DNA from: Xenorhabdus nematophila ATCC 19061
GTDB taxonomy: Bacteria > Pseudomonadota > Gammaproteobacteria > Enterobacterales > Enterobacteriaceae
NCBI RefSeq assembly: GCF_000252955.1
Contig: NC_014228.1
Coordinates: forward strand, 4,368,591-4,432,590
Direction: 5' to 3'
DNA length: 64,000 bases
This document shows positions 27,965 to 37,044 of this stretch, piece after piece. The stretch's first letter is position 1. Each line of letters begins with the position of its first letter. The position numbers and the translations under genes are program-made. The notes under the pieces were generated by a model. It was not told where the DNA came from. It did no database searches and worked only from the letters and a program-made list of their open reading frames with translations.

Positions 27965-30400
27965 TTAATATTTACGTAAGTCAATGAATAAAGGTGTTTT
28001 TCCGCAGTGAGTATTTCGCTGGAACTCTGTGGCCGGCGTTGAAACAACGTCTAAATTCAGTAAATTTCCATTAACGACTTCGGCGAATTTTGCATCCTGT
28101 AACAAGTGTTGGCGCACTTCGGTTGGATCAGAATGGTCAGCCAGCAGTCGGACACAATCAATACCGTCACTGTTATGATCGATTATCCATTGCACGGGTA
28201 ATCCCAATTGCTCAGAGAAATCCGCCAGATTGACAAAAATACTGCCTACGCGCAGTAAGGAGCCGTGGCGTCCCATAAGACGGAAGCGTGGTGAGGACAG
28301 GCCACAGGAACAAGGTTGATTTATCCAGTAGCCGAGATCCCCTAAATCATAACGCTGGATAGGTTGCGCCTCACGATGTAACGAGGTAAAGATCAGGCGA
28401 CCTGTTTCGCTATCAGCGACAGGTTGATCATTGTCTTTATTGAGGATTTCCAGCCACTGGGTATTGGCCATTAAATGAAAAACGCCGTCTTCGCTGGCGG
28501 TACAAGCATGGCCTACCGGTCCTGCATCCACTGAGCCGTAGATGGTGGAGCGAATTAAATTCACACCAAAACTGGTCAGGAAAGCCCGCTGGCTCTTATT
28601 TACGTGTTCTCCACCCAAAAACAGCTTACGGATGCCGCCATATTGACGCAGTTTGGTCTCTTCATTCAGAAATAACCGATGCAGTGTACTTGGCATTCCT
28701 ACCAGCGTATTAACGCGTTGATTTACGATAAAATCGGCAATTTCGCTGAAATCATTGTCGGCAGGGCCACCCATTGGATATTGCGCCACATCCAATTTGT
28801 CCAGAATGGTGAAAAAGCTCATCATCCCGCCATACAATTTCCCGCCGTATAGCAGATTCATGACCTTATCCGTTGCGGGTTCAAGTCCTGACGCAAATAC
28901 CCCATCGGCAGCCGCCTGCATTTGTCGGTGATAATCCTGATAGCTATAAGCAGCCAGTTTAGGTTCGCCGGAACTGCCGCCACTGAGGAAAAACAGGCGG
29001 GATTTTTCATTCGGCACCAGAGCGTGGAAATCCGTCTTATTGAGTACAGGCAGATTCTCCAACCCATGCGGGCGGGATGGCGGAATATCCAGATGGGCGC
29101 AGTTTGCCATTAAGTGAGGGGCAAGACTGACTGAGACGCGTTTGGTCAGGCGCGATAGTGCATAAACGCCATCGTGCGGCTCTCCGCTATAGCCATCGTG
29201 CATTTGCCCTGGAGGCGTAATACGGCTGACACCGGCTGCAAACAGGGCATGGCTCATTTCAGCAATATATTCCTGATGGGTAATCAAGGCACAGCTTTGC
29301 AAATGATTACGCCAGGGCAGCAAAATAGAGCTCAATCGTTGACGAGGGGCCGGTCGGATCTGCAATGTCCGGAACAGCGGAGAGGCCGCCAGTTCCTCTT
29401 CGTGGCGCCATATGACCCGCCATCCGTCAGCCCGCCAGATTTCACCGCGTACTTGCGTAAATGCGAAGTCGAGATCCTGAAACGCAGTCTGAGTTGTGAT
29501 CTCCGCCGCTTCCTGAACATCCGGTTTTAGTGCCGGATGCAACCCGGAACGGCGTTGCAGCGCCGCCGCCATGCGTTGTCCGATGCTGCGTAAAACGTCG
29601 GGATCATCACTGTCGACCAGTAAACTTTGTGGGCTGGAACACGCTTGTTGGTCATAACAACACACATCATCAGCCAGCGCATCTAATTGGGCATCATCGG
29701 TAGCGTCAGGATTCAACCAGGCAAAACTGATACGGTGTCCCCAGTCTATCCAGCGACAACCCGACGGCAATTGAGCACGTATGGATTCCAGTGCCGCATC
29801 GCTGCCCCAGGCAGAAACCGCGTCAGCCTGAACAAATAACTCAGCCAGTTGTGTGACAGGTAATGGCAATACCGCGACCCGATCAGCCAAATCACCTGAA
29901 ATATCGTGAGCCAAAAACTCGGCCAAGAGTTGTGTGCTAAATCCTTTGTCACTGCTGCTGGGACGTAACCAGTTAATATTACCGACCAGCATACTTTCTA
30001 TCACTGCCATAAAAGGCAAAAGTTCAGCATTGGAAGGAGTAATGTGGACGACCAATCCCAGAGGTTTCCAGGATTCATAGCGATTTTCGTTGTAATCGAA
30101 TCGACGCAGTGAAAAAGCATTCTGTCCGAGTTCCCGTTCCAGCTTGGTTTGCAGGGTTTCACGTTGGCAGAAAGCAATCAGCGCTTCACGGGCTTTGGCG
30201 TCGAACAGCGGATGCTTGTCAAGACCGGATAAATAATCGGCAAAGCGCTGTGCACATGCCAATACCTGTTCGGAACTGTGCGGGTGAGCCAGCAGCTCAG
30301 GTAACCGTTCACGCAAATTTGCGATTTTCTGTTCTGTTGCTTGTTCTGCTGAAATGCGGGTATCAATTTTATTGACGGAAACGGTATTCATGGAAGACAT
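27965..30400 (-). CDS. Fusion of LuxC-like acyl reductase and PaaK-like adenylation module
   Basis: A bifunctional protein of 811 residues. Residues about 25-435 match the LuxC acyl reductase (aldehyde-dehydrogenase superfamily), with HITPSNAELLPF (119-130), AWGSDAALESIR (197-208) and the acyl-accepting cysteine in CCYDQQACSSPQ (about Cys254). Residues about 445-811 are a PaaK/CapK-like adenylation module with the ATP loop SGGSSGEPK (473-481), YGSVDAGPVGH, RYDLGDLGYW and the late CSCGLSSPRFRLMGRHG. In luciferase operons LuxC reduces an activated fatty acid to aldehyde. Here one chain carries a second activation module beside the reductase. It starts one base after the LuxE-like stop. Substrate is unknown. 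Confidence 0.82.
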   Translation of the reverse strand: MSSMNTVSVNKIDTRISAEQATEQKIANLRERLPELLAHPHSSEQVLACAQRFADYLSGLDKHPLFDAKAREALIAFCQRETLQTKLERELGQNAFSLRRFDYNENRYESWKPLGLVVHITPSNAELLPFMAVIESMLVGNINWLRPSSSDKGFSTQLLAEFLAHDISGDLADRVAVLPLPVTQLAELFVQADAVSAWGSDAALESIRAQLPSGCRWIDWGHRISFAWLNPDATDDAQLDALADDVCCYDQQACSSPQSLLVDSDDPDVLRSIGQRMAAALQRRSGLHPALKPDVQEAAEITTQTAFQDLDFAFTQVRGEIWRADGWRVIWRHEEELAASPLFRTLQIRPAPRQRLSSILLPWRNHLQSCALITHQEYIAEMSHALFAAGVSRITPPGQMHDGYSGEPHDGVYALSRLTKRVSVSLAPHLMANCAHLDIPPSRPHGLENLPVLNKTDFHALVPNEKSRLFFLSGGSSGEPKLAAYSYQDYHRQMQAAADGVFASGLEPATDKVMNLLYGGKLYGGMMSFFTILDKLDVAQYPMGGPADNDFSEIADFIVNQRVNTLVGMPSTLHRLFLNEETKLRQYGGIRKLFLGGEHVNKSQRAFLTSFGVNLIRSTIYGSVDAGPVGHACTASEDGVFHLMANTQWLEILNKDNDQPVADSETGRLIFTSLHREAQPIQRYDLGDLGYWINQPCSCGLSSPRFRLMGRHGSLLRVGSIFVNLADFSEQLGLPVQWIIDHNSDGIDCVRLLADHSDPTEVRQHLLQDAKFAEVVNGNLLNLDVVSTPATEFQRNTHCGKTPLFIDLRKY

Positions 30401-30401
30401 A

Positions 30402-31544
30402 TCAGGACCTCTTAATCAATTCTGAAGCGGCAATCGCACAACTACGACTTTTACTGGTACCGGCGCGGCCAAGCAGCTCAAACCAATCTGTATTCAGTTC
30501 ACAGCCGCAGCTTTCACTGGGATGCAGTACAGCAAGATCGCTGGTGACGATGCTGTGGGCAGGACAAGAAGTGATAAACGGTGATGTAAAATGCAGGAAG
30601 CCCGGCTCGCCATATGGCTGACGAGATAAATCAGCCGTGTGGCGAGTGTAAGCGCGAGCATAGATCGGCACATGAAAATTGTGGTGCGAGCATTCAACAT
30701 AAGGCACGGGATGCTCGACGGAGCCGTAACCATCGCGACAGCGAATATCAGGGATACCGAGCTGTTCAGTCAGACGCTGATAGAGTTCTTTTTTCGGAAT
30801 GGATTTATCGGCATGAGTCTTCCAGCCGCCACCGAGGAAAACCAGAGAATCAGGATGTAATTTTAATGCCGGCAGCCCCATTTGCGCCATTCTTTGCAGG
30901 ATAAACCACAAAAAGGCGGGAAAACCGAAAATACGTACCGGCAACCCTTCCTCAGCAAATTGCTGAAGTGCCGCAATGGAACCGAACGGGTCGAATTCAT
31001 TACCTTGCCCATTATGGCGCAACGCATAATAGGCGCGATTTACGGGCGCATATTTAGCCAGAAACTGATCGGTATAGGCGGTACCTAAAGTGACGGCACC
31101 CGCAGGTTCGTAACTCAGCAGCAAATAGTTACAGGGTTGGTCAGGCGTATTCCAGCCATAATAATCGAAAATACAGTCCACCATATGCTGGGCCGCAGTC
31201 ATACTGTCTGCGTCATAACGCATACGGCTTTTCTGCCCGGTGGTTCCGGAAGACGTCAGCTCCAGCGCATTTTTTGCACTGTCACTCAGTATCAGATTGT
31301 GTTTGAAATAATTGGCAAATAACAGAGGCAGGTTTGACCAATCGTCCAGCGCCATTATCGCTTTTTTATCCAGACCATTATCAGCCAGCCATTGCTTATA
31401 ATCAGGGGTATGCTTACAGTGATAGAGCGTCAGTTCACGCATCGCAGCATTAAATAATGCATCATATTCGGCACAAGCACGATAAGGGTGTGTGACAGCA
31501 CACAGTGCTTTGACGTAGGGTAAATTTTGCATATTCATACTCAT
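30402..31544 (-). CDS. luxE-like: LuxE-like acyl-protein synthetase, first gene of operon
   Basis: A 380-residue adenylate-forming enzyme like LuxE, which activates a fatty acid with ATP and hands the acyl group to LuxC. The ATP loop SSGTTGQKSR is at 98-107. Further family parts are LLLSYEPAG, VRIFGFPAFLWFI, the VFLGGGWKTHADKSIP stretch and DGYGSVEHPVPYVEC. The C-terminus has SDLAVLHPSESCGCELNTDWFELLGR, with the cysteine-bearing loop near the end. The ATG at 31544 has a weak ribosome site, and a second in-frame ATG is at 31538. It leads an operon without luxA or luxB. Confidence 0.82.
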   Translation of the reverse strand: MSMNMQNLPYVKALCAVTHPYRACAEYDALFNAAMRELTLYHCKHTPDYKQWLADNGLDKKAIMALDDWSNLPLLFANYFKHNLILSDSAKNALELTSSGTTGQKSRMRYDADSMTAAQHMVDCIFDYYGWNTPDQPCNYLLLSYEPAGAVTLGTAYTDQFLAKYAPVNRAYYALRHNGQGNEFDPFGSIAALQQFAEEGLPVRIFGFPAFLWFILQRMAQMGLPALKLHPDSLVFLGGGWKTHADKSIPKKELYQRLTEQLGIPDIRCRDGYGSVEHPVPYVECSHHNFHVPIYARAYTRHTADLSRQPYGEPGFLHFTSPFITSCPAHSIVTSDLAVLHPSESCGCELNTDWFELLGRAGTSKSRSCAIAASELIKRS

Positions 31545-32085
31545 TATTTAGTAACAATGGCAGAGAAGCGATAATCGAACGATCAGCCAAGTAACACCGC
31601 TGATAAAGAGATCAGGCTATCCACTGCATTTGTTTTTGGGTTTTATTTAAATTTTTTAACTAATTTGTTAATTGGTATATCGTGCGTAATAATTTTTAAT
31701 AGGCTGAATTTATTATTTATTGTAATAAATAAAGGTGCCTAATTAAGTCGGTTTTCGAGGCTTTTCTGGAGAGTGATATTGGTAGGAACTGACAAAAATG
31801 AAGGCTATTATTTAATTTATTTTCAATAATTCGCTATTAGATAGCGTTTTTTTCTGTTTTTGCAGTCAAAGTCAGCTCCGTGTTTGCGGGGCGCATTATT
31901 CCAAAGCGTAAGGTGATAATCAAACTATTTTTCTAATGTTTTGTGCTTATTAGGCTGGTTAATGTAATTATTATTTAATAGTCTTATTTCAATATTTATT
32001 ATTGATATATATTAGGTATGGAAAAGATAAGGGAAAGAAAATCGCCGTGTTCTGAGGAAAATTACTTCGCTGCTGATGGAAATAT
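31545..32085. other. AT-rich region upstream of the Lux-like operon
   Basis: About 540 bases without a supportable gene. It should hold the operon promoter. No consensus -35/-10 pair or known operator stands out. The AT content suggests possible H-NS silencing, which is an inference only. Confidence 0.4.
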
Positions 32086-32329
32086 ATGCGTATTGATTTT
32101 CATCAGTTACCACAAGTGGTTAACGTTTATGAATTGTCCACTGGAATGTTCCTTACTTACCTATCGATCCACATGATATTGGGCGCAATTATGAAGGAAT
32201 TATCAGAATAAACGGTCAATAGGGGATTGGGTTATCTGATTGATTTTTATTACTGAATACGTCCGCCCGGACCACTATTGATCAATATGAATGCCGAGTG
32301 GTCAGCTTTAGCAGGGGAAGTATTATAAA
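32086..32329 (+). pseudogene. Decayed 2-isopropylmalate synthase-like fragment
   Basis: Pieces in shifted frames recall the late part of LeuA-type synthases. One frame reads RIDFHQLPQVVNVYELSTG to about 32147, the next VPYLPIDPHDIGRNYEGIIR to a TAG at 32220, and a third has GLGYLIDFYY, a stop, then PPGPLLINMNAEWSALAGEV to a TAA at 32327-32329. The phrase PYLPIDPHDIGRNYE is characteristic of isopropylmalate synthases. Multiple stops and shifts mark it as non-functional. It may be a relic of an alpha-ketoacid-elongation gene, not necessarily true leuA. Confidence 0.6.
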
Positions 32330-32444
32330 ATCAAAATTCATTATCATTTTTAATAAAAATTAATTATTTCATCAAAATGATAATTTTGTCCTGAAATGCT
32401 GGGTTTCAATGAGAATGCAATGTAGGAAAATGGGTGAATTCAAC

Positions 32445-32475
32445 AAAGTCCCTGTCCCGATAGGATGGGGACTTT
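32445..32475. terminator. Terminator-like hairpin
   Basis: AAAGTCCC/GGGACTTT forms an 8-bp stem with a further TCC/GGA pairing inside. It has no strong U-run on either strand. It may terminate transcription of the decayed toxin gene from the right or of the fragment from the left. The remaining bases from 32330 to 32590 show no gene. Confidence 0.4.
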
Positions 32476-32596
32476 AATGTTGATTTGTTAACTTATTTTT
32501 GCGTTGAGTGTGATAATTTTTGACGGTCTTTTTTTTATTATTTTATGTAATGAATTTGGGGACCCATTTAGAGATTGTAAGCCGGGATTGTCCAAA

Positions 32597-32802
32597 ATTT
32601 TGTCACTCAATCGGCGGCCATTGTTGAGCGGTATGGAGTACACGTAAAACCGTCAATACATCTCAGGCTGAGCACACGCCTGCTCTGCTGAGGCTTCAAA
32701 TTCATCATCCAGCGCAATAGCGGCCTGCGGATTATCACGGGCGATATAATCCATAATTTGTTCTCTGTCAGCCAGAGCCATAGGTTTCCATTGCAGACGC
32801 AT
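32597..32802 (-). pseudogene. ParE/RelE-type toxin with internal deletion
   Basis: The ATG at 32802 opens a frame with the toxin-family N-terminus MRLQWKPMALADREQIMDYI, then DNPQAAIALDDEFEASAEQA. After PEMY it stops at TGA (about 32654), yet a shifted frame immediately gives the family C-terminus VLRVLHTAQQWPPIE to a TGA at about 32597. The middle 30 or so residues, which include the catalytic and mRNA- or gyrase-contacting part, are gone. The antitoxin gene lies two bases upstream. The toxin is therefore dead while its antitoxin remains. Confidence 0.78.
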
Positions 32803-32804
32803 TA

Positions 32805-33242
32805 CTATCCCTTACGCAGAGCATCTTTTCTGGCTGCAAAGTGACGTTTGGTTTCTTCATGCGAAAATGCCGGGTGTGGATCGTTGATGGATGCCTGTAC
32901 CTGCTCTCGAAACCACTCGTCATAAGCGGCGGCTTCATGTGCCCGTTTTAGAGCAATCGCCCGATCTGGGCGGGAATTTTTATTCAGGCTTTCTGAACTA
33001 TAACGGGAAGCATCAACATCAAACTGTGCTATACCAATGTTTTTCAGATAGTTGACTAATGTCTCCAGTTTTTTAAACAACCGAACTTGTCGATTGCGTT
33101 GGGCGGCTAAAGGACGTTCTGTCAGGCCGTATTTAACCATTACTGTCCAGCCATCAGGTGTACCAATAACATGAGCGGCGTGGACAGCACCTGCTTCAAC
33201 CAAGTGATACAGGGTTGAATGATCAATCGTTTCTGTTGCCAT
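32805..33242 (-). CDS. Antitoxin of a ParE-type module
   Basis: A 145-residue protein starting at ATG 33242 behind AGAGGTGA. The C-terminal third (YDEWFREQVQASINDPHPAF...HFAARKDALRKG) matches the toxin-binding tail of antitoxins paired with ParE/RelE-like toxins. The N-terminal part (HLVEAGAVHAAHVIGTPDGW and the following basic region) is a small DNA-binding or plasmid-partner domain seen in longer members. It is followed by the internally deleted toxin. It may act as an orphan regulator or as a defence against homologous toxins. Confidence 0.7.
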   Translation of the reverse strand: MATETIDHSTLYHLVEAGAVHAAHVIGTPDGWTVMVKYGLTERPLAAQRNRQVRLFKKLETLVNYLKNIGIAQFDVDASRYSSESLNKNSRPDRAIALKRAHEAAAYDEWFREQVQASINDPHPAFSHEETKRHFAARKDALRKG

Positions 33243-33393
33243 AAAATCACCTCTATAGAGATTGCAGTGCAAATTATAAAAACAATTATTGCAACCAACT
33301 ATAGATTGCACAACAAAGAATAAAAGATTGCGTGTTTTATCTAACGGATGCTGTTTATTAGTAAATGTCAAATTTTTTTTACTAAAAAATAAC

Positions 33394-34608
33394 CTATTCT
33401 GTGTAAGCTCTTGTATTACTACTCACCAACGCCTGCGCACAAGCCCATGCCGAACTCCATGCCCACTGAAAGTTATACCCGCCGAGCCAGCCGGTGACAT
33501 CGACCACTTCGCCGATAAAATAGAGTCCTTTTGCTTTATGGGCTTCCATTGTTTTTGAGGACAGCTCGTTTGTGTCCACACCGCCCAGTGTCACTTCTGC
33601 CGTGCGATAGCCTTCTGTGCCATTTGGTTGTACCTGCCAGAATTGCAGGGTGGTGACCAATTCTCTTTTCTGTGCCGGGGGCAGTTGTTTCAGGGAAAGT
33701 TCCGGTAGCTGTCCAAGCGATTGTAAACATTCAACCAAACGTTTGGGCAATAACTTAGCCAGCGTATTTCTCAAACTCTGATTAGGATGAGATTGTTGTT
33801 CTTGTTCCAGAAAGCCCTCTAAATCTGTATCAGGAAGTAAGTTAATACTCACATACTCACCGGGCTGCCAATAGCTGGAAATCTGCAAGATAGCCGGGCC
33901 GGAAAGGCCACGATGGGTGAACAGAATATTTTCTTTGAATATCGTGCCATCTTTCGCAGTGACGACAGCAGGAACAGCAACGCCGGAGAGTGTTTGCAGT
34001 TGTTCCAAGAGTGGTTTATGCAGGGTAAAAGGCACTAATGCTGCACGTGTCGGCAGAATATTGAGGCCAAATTGCTCTGCGATGCGATAACCCAAAGGAG
34101 ATGCTCCTAAACCCGGCATGGACAGGCCGCCGGATGCCACAACAAGTGAGTGCGTACTTACTTCTTTTCCTGATGTCGTCACGACAAAGCCCTGTTCTTT
34201 TTTCTCCACATGCGTCACTTCACTGCGTAACCGGATGGTGACTTGTCCGATTTCGCACTCTTTCAGCAGCAGTTCTATGATTTGCTGAGCGGAGTCATCA
34301 CAGAAAAGTTGTCCTAAGGTTTTTTCGTGATAAGGGATGCCGTAGCGTTGCACGAGGTCAATAAAATCCCATTGGGTATAGCGAGCAAGTGCTGATTTAC
34401 AAAAATGAGGGTTGGCAGAAAGATAGGCCGCCGGCTCGGTATATATATTGGTAAAATTACAACGCCCTCCTCCGGACATCAAAATCTTACGACCTGCTTT
34501 CTTGCCATTATCCAGTACCAGAACGTTGAGTCCGGCTTGCCCTGCCTGAGCTGCACAAAACAAGCCGGCCGCGCCAGCACCAATAATAATTACATCAAAT
34601 TTTTCCAT
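33394..34608 (-). CDS. yhiN: YhiN-type FAD-dependent oxidoreductase (HI0933 family)
   Basis: Flavoprotein of 404 residues and unknown substrate. The FAD dinucleotide fold is at the start (IIGAGAAGLFCA, about 6-17), followed by GRKILMSGGGRCNFTN, the HI0933 signature. The C-terminus contains GEVVDVTGWLGGYNFQWAWS, which contacts the flavin. The position next to pitA and uspB is the same as in E. coli. It is divergent from pitA. Confidence 0.93.
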   Translation of the reverse strand: MEKFDVIIIGAGAAGLFCAAQAGQAGLNVLVLDNGKKAGRKILMSGGGRCNFTNIYTEPAAYLSANPHFCKSALARYTQWDFIDLVQRYGIPYHEKTLGQLFCDDSAQQIIELLLKECEIGQVTIRLRSEVTHVEKKEQGFVVTTSGKEVSTHSLVVASGGLSMPGLGASPLGYRIAEQFGLNILPTRAALVPFTLHKPLLEQLQTLSGVAVPAVVTAKDGTIFKENILFTHRGLSGPAILQISSYWQPGEYVSINLLPDTDLEGFLEQEQQSHPNQSLRNTLAKLLPKRLVECLQSLGQLPELSLKQLPPAQKRELVTTLQFWQVQPNGTEGYRTAEVTLGGVDTNELSSKTMEAHKAKGLYFIGEVVDVTGWLGGYNFQWAWSSAWACAQALVSSNTRAYTE

Positions 34609-34907
34609 TAAGTCTGTCTCTTTTGGCCGTGTTATTTTGCAGGAAATGATTGCTGCATGGGGGTAGTGTTCGCGTACTACAGTGAAAAATGGGTATTTGG
34701 TTTAATTTTTGTCATGAAAAGTTATTTTTCGTCAAAAAAATATCGAAATATTAAATTTAAATAAATAATTGATATATCTGATAAATATAAATATTTTCGT
34801 ATCATTTTATTGTGATTACATCAAAAAAGGGTCATATTTCTCTTTTCCCGCTAACGTTTGTCACTGATAATGCGCGCGTTCATGTCCTACTAACTGGCTT
34901 AACGTTT

Positions 34908-36398
34908 ATGCTACATCTGTTTACTGGCCTGGAATTTTATACCGGCCTTATGTTAGTGCTTGCTCTGTTGTTTGTGCTTTTCTATGAAGCCATCAATGGG
35001 TTTCATGATACCGCAAATGCAGTAGCAACTGTTATTTATACCCGGGCGATGCGTTCGCAGTTTGCCGTTGTCATGGCAGGGGTTTTTAACTTTTTTGGTG
35101 TTCTACTTGGTGGATTAAGTGTCGCTTACGCGATTGTGCATCTGCTGCCTACGGATCTTCTCCTGAATGTCAGCTCCAGTCACGGTCTGGCCATGGTTTT
35201 TTCCATGCTGCTGGCGGCGATTATCTGGAATTTAGGAACGTGGTATTTCGGCATCCCCGCATCTAGCTCCCATACGTTGATTGGCTCAATTATCGGCATC
35301 GGTCTGACCAATGCGATAGTGACCAGTTCTTCGGTGGTTGATGCGTTGAATATTCCGAAGATGATACAGATTTTCATGTCCTTGATTCTGTCTCCTCTGA
35401 TTGGTTTGGTGGTTGCCGGAGCGATGGTGTTTTTACTTCGCCGCTACTGGAATGGCACGAAGAAGCGTCGCCGTATCCATATGACACCTGCTGAACGTGA
35501 AAAACAGGATGGTAAACGTAAACCGCCATTCTGGACTCGTACTGCCCTGATTCTTTCCGCCGTTGGTGTGAGTTTCTCCCACGGAGCGAATGATGGCCAG
35601 AAAGGTATTGGTTTGATCATGCTGGTTCTGATTGGTGTTGCCCCTGCGGGCTTCGTCGTCAATATGAATTCAACCAGTTATGATATTGCGCGTACTCACG
35701 ATGCCGTTGTTCATTTGCAGCAGTACTATGATCAGCACGGCCCGGCACTGGCTCAGGCGATTAAACTGACTCCGGCGGTTCCTTCTGTGGAAGACCAGTT
35801 GGACATGCAGTTCCATTGCGATAGTTCACGTGCTCTGGTGGTTTTGAATAAGTCTGAATCCATGCTGGGGAATATCCAGAGTTTCAGCGAGTTGACACCG
35901 GATCAACGCAACAATATGCGTCGTATGCTGATGTGCATCACGGATACGGCAAGTGCAGTAGCTAAATTGCCGGAAACCAGTATTGAAGATGCCCGTTTCC
36001 TGAATAAACTGCGCAAAGATTTGCTGAATACGGTGGAATATGCGCCGTTGTGGATCATCGTTGCTGTGGCCTTTGCCCTGTCTTTAGGCACAATGGTAGG
36101 CTGGAAACGTGTTGCGGTTACTATCGGTGAGAAGATTGGCAAAAAAGGCATGACTTATGCCCAAGGCGTTTCTGCTCAGGTTACCGCGGCGGTTTCCATT
36201 GGTGTTGCCAGTTATACTGGGATGCCGGTGTCCACGACACAGGTACTTTCTTCTGCGGTAGCGGGAACCATGCTGGTGGATGGTGGTGGTGTTCAAAGTA
36301 AAACCATCAAAAATATCCTGCTGGCGTGGGTATTGACGCTGCCGATTTCCATTGGATTGTCAGGCTTTCTGTATTGGATTGCGCTGAAACTGATCTAA
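34908..36398 (+). CDS. pitA: Low-affinity inorganic phosphate transporter PitA
   Basis: Inner-membrane metal-phosphate:proton symporter. I chose ATG 34908 ([10 protein letters not shown]), which gives 496 residues and aligns with E. coli PitA; the frame is open from 34812. The two PHO4 signature repeats are present, [19 protein letters not shown] near the start and [15 protein letters not shown] in the middle. About ten transmembrane segments flank a cytoplasmic loop near residues 215-235 and a longer loop at about 270-395. A terminator follows. Confidence 0.95.
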   Translation: MLHLFTGLEFYTGLMLVLALLFVLFYEAINGFHDTANAVATVIYTRAMRSQFAVVMAGVFNFFGVLLGGLSVAYAIVHLLPTDLLLNVSSSHGLAMVFSMLLAAIIWNLGTWYFGIPASSSHTLIGSIIGIGLTNAIVTSSSVVDALNIPKMIQIFMSLILSPLIGLVVAGAMVFLLRRYWNGTKKRRRIHMTPAEREKQDGKRKPPFWTRTALILSAVGVSFSHGANDGQKGIGLIMLVLIGVAPAGFVVNMNSTSYDIARTHDAVVHLQQYYDQHGPALAQAIKLTPAVPSVEDQLDMQFHCDSSRALVVLNKSESMLGNIQSFSELTPDQRNNMRRMLMCITDTASAVAKLPETSIEDARFLNKLRKDLLNTVEYAPLWIIVAVAFALSLGTMVGWKRVAVTIGEKIGKKGMTYAQGVSAQVTAAVSIGVASYTGMPVSTTQVLSSAVAGTMLVDGGGVQSKTIKNILLAWVLTLPISIGLSGFLYWIALKLI

Positions 36399-36415
36399 TG
36401 ATGCTTTAGCATACA

Positions 36416-36452
36416 GGGTTGGCTGGTAAAGATGTCGGGCCAACCCTTTTTT
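36416..36452 (+). terminator. Rho-independent terminator of pitA
   Basis: GGGTTGGC/GCCAACCC is an 8-bp GC-rich stem with a 15-base loop followed by TTTTTT, located 18 bases after the pitA stop. Confidence 0.88.
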
Positions 36453-36523
36453 ATTTTCATCTGTTTTCTGTTGTTCACGTTAATGTCTTACACCCTCATG
36501 ACGTTCTAAAACCCCATTTACGT

Positions 36524-36853
36524 TTAAAAGGCGCTTGCTATCAGGCATAGCACAACGACGCCAAATAGTATTTCCGTCAAGATGAATTGTTTCCTTAATC
36601 TTTTGCATAACAAGATGACATCGGGATCATGGTGGTTGAGATAGCTTTGTGAATTGATGTAGCGCACTAGCCGAATCTGTTTGTTGAACTGGCTATTCGT
36701 TGTAAAAAAACCATTACCATCAACGGATTGATACAGCAGAGGATCCGCCTGACGCAAGATTGACAGGAGTGCACGGAGTGAAGAGAAGTAACGCAGCATG
36801 TTAACAATGCAGATGAGGCAAACAGCCCAAAAGAGAGCCACAGTATTATACAT
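36524..36853 (-). CDS. uspB: Universal stress protein B
   Basis: Small inner-membrane protein of 109 residues, linked in E. coli to stationary phase and ethanol tolerance. The N-terminal helix ([19 protein letters not shown]) and C-terminal helix ([15 protein letters not shown]) flank a conserved cytoplasmic part with [12 protein letters not shown] and [15 protein letters not shown] sits four bases before ATG 36853, which fixes the start. The pitA-uspB neighbourhood is ancestral; uspA is not next to it here because an IS701 follows. Confidence 0.92.
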   Translation of the reverse strand: MYNTVALFWAVCLICIVNMLRYFSSLRALLSILRQADPLLYQSVDGNGFFTTNSQFNKQIRLVRYINSQSYLNHHDPDVILLCKRLRKQFILTEILFGVVVLCLIASAF

Positions 36854-37044
36854 ACTTCCTCCTAATGATGGCAGCTGCAAACGTTGTTGCCAGTAAAGAA
36901 GAAACCAAACGAAAAGATTCAAATTTGAATAGTCACTATATTAAATTTTAGACAGGAATACAGTGATCTGCGTATTTATGGTTGAATGAAAATTAGCAGT
37001 TTATTTATCCACGAATCAGGTAAATTATTGTGGCAAGTCCTTAG

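Noticed and set aside
25764..31544. A bioluminescence (lux) operon
   Set aside because: LuxE- and LuxC-like genes are present but no luxA, luxB or luxD, and LuxC is fused to an extra module.
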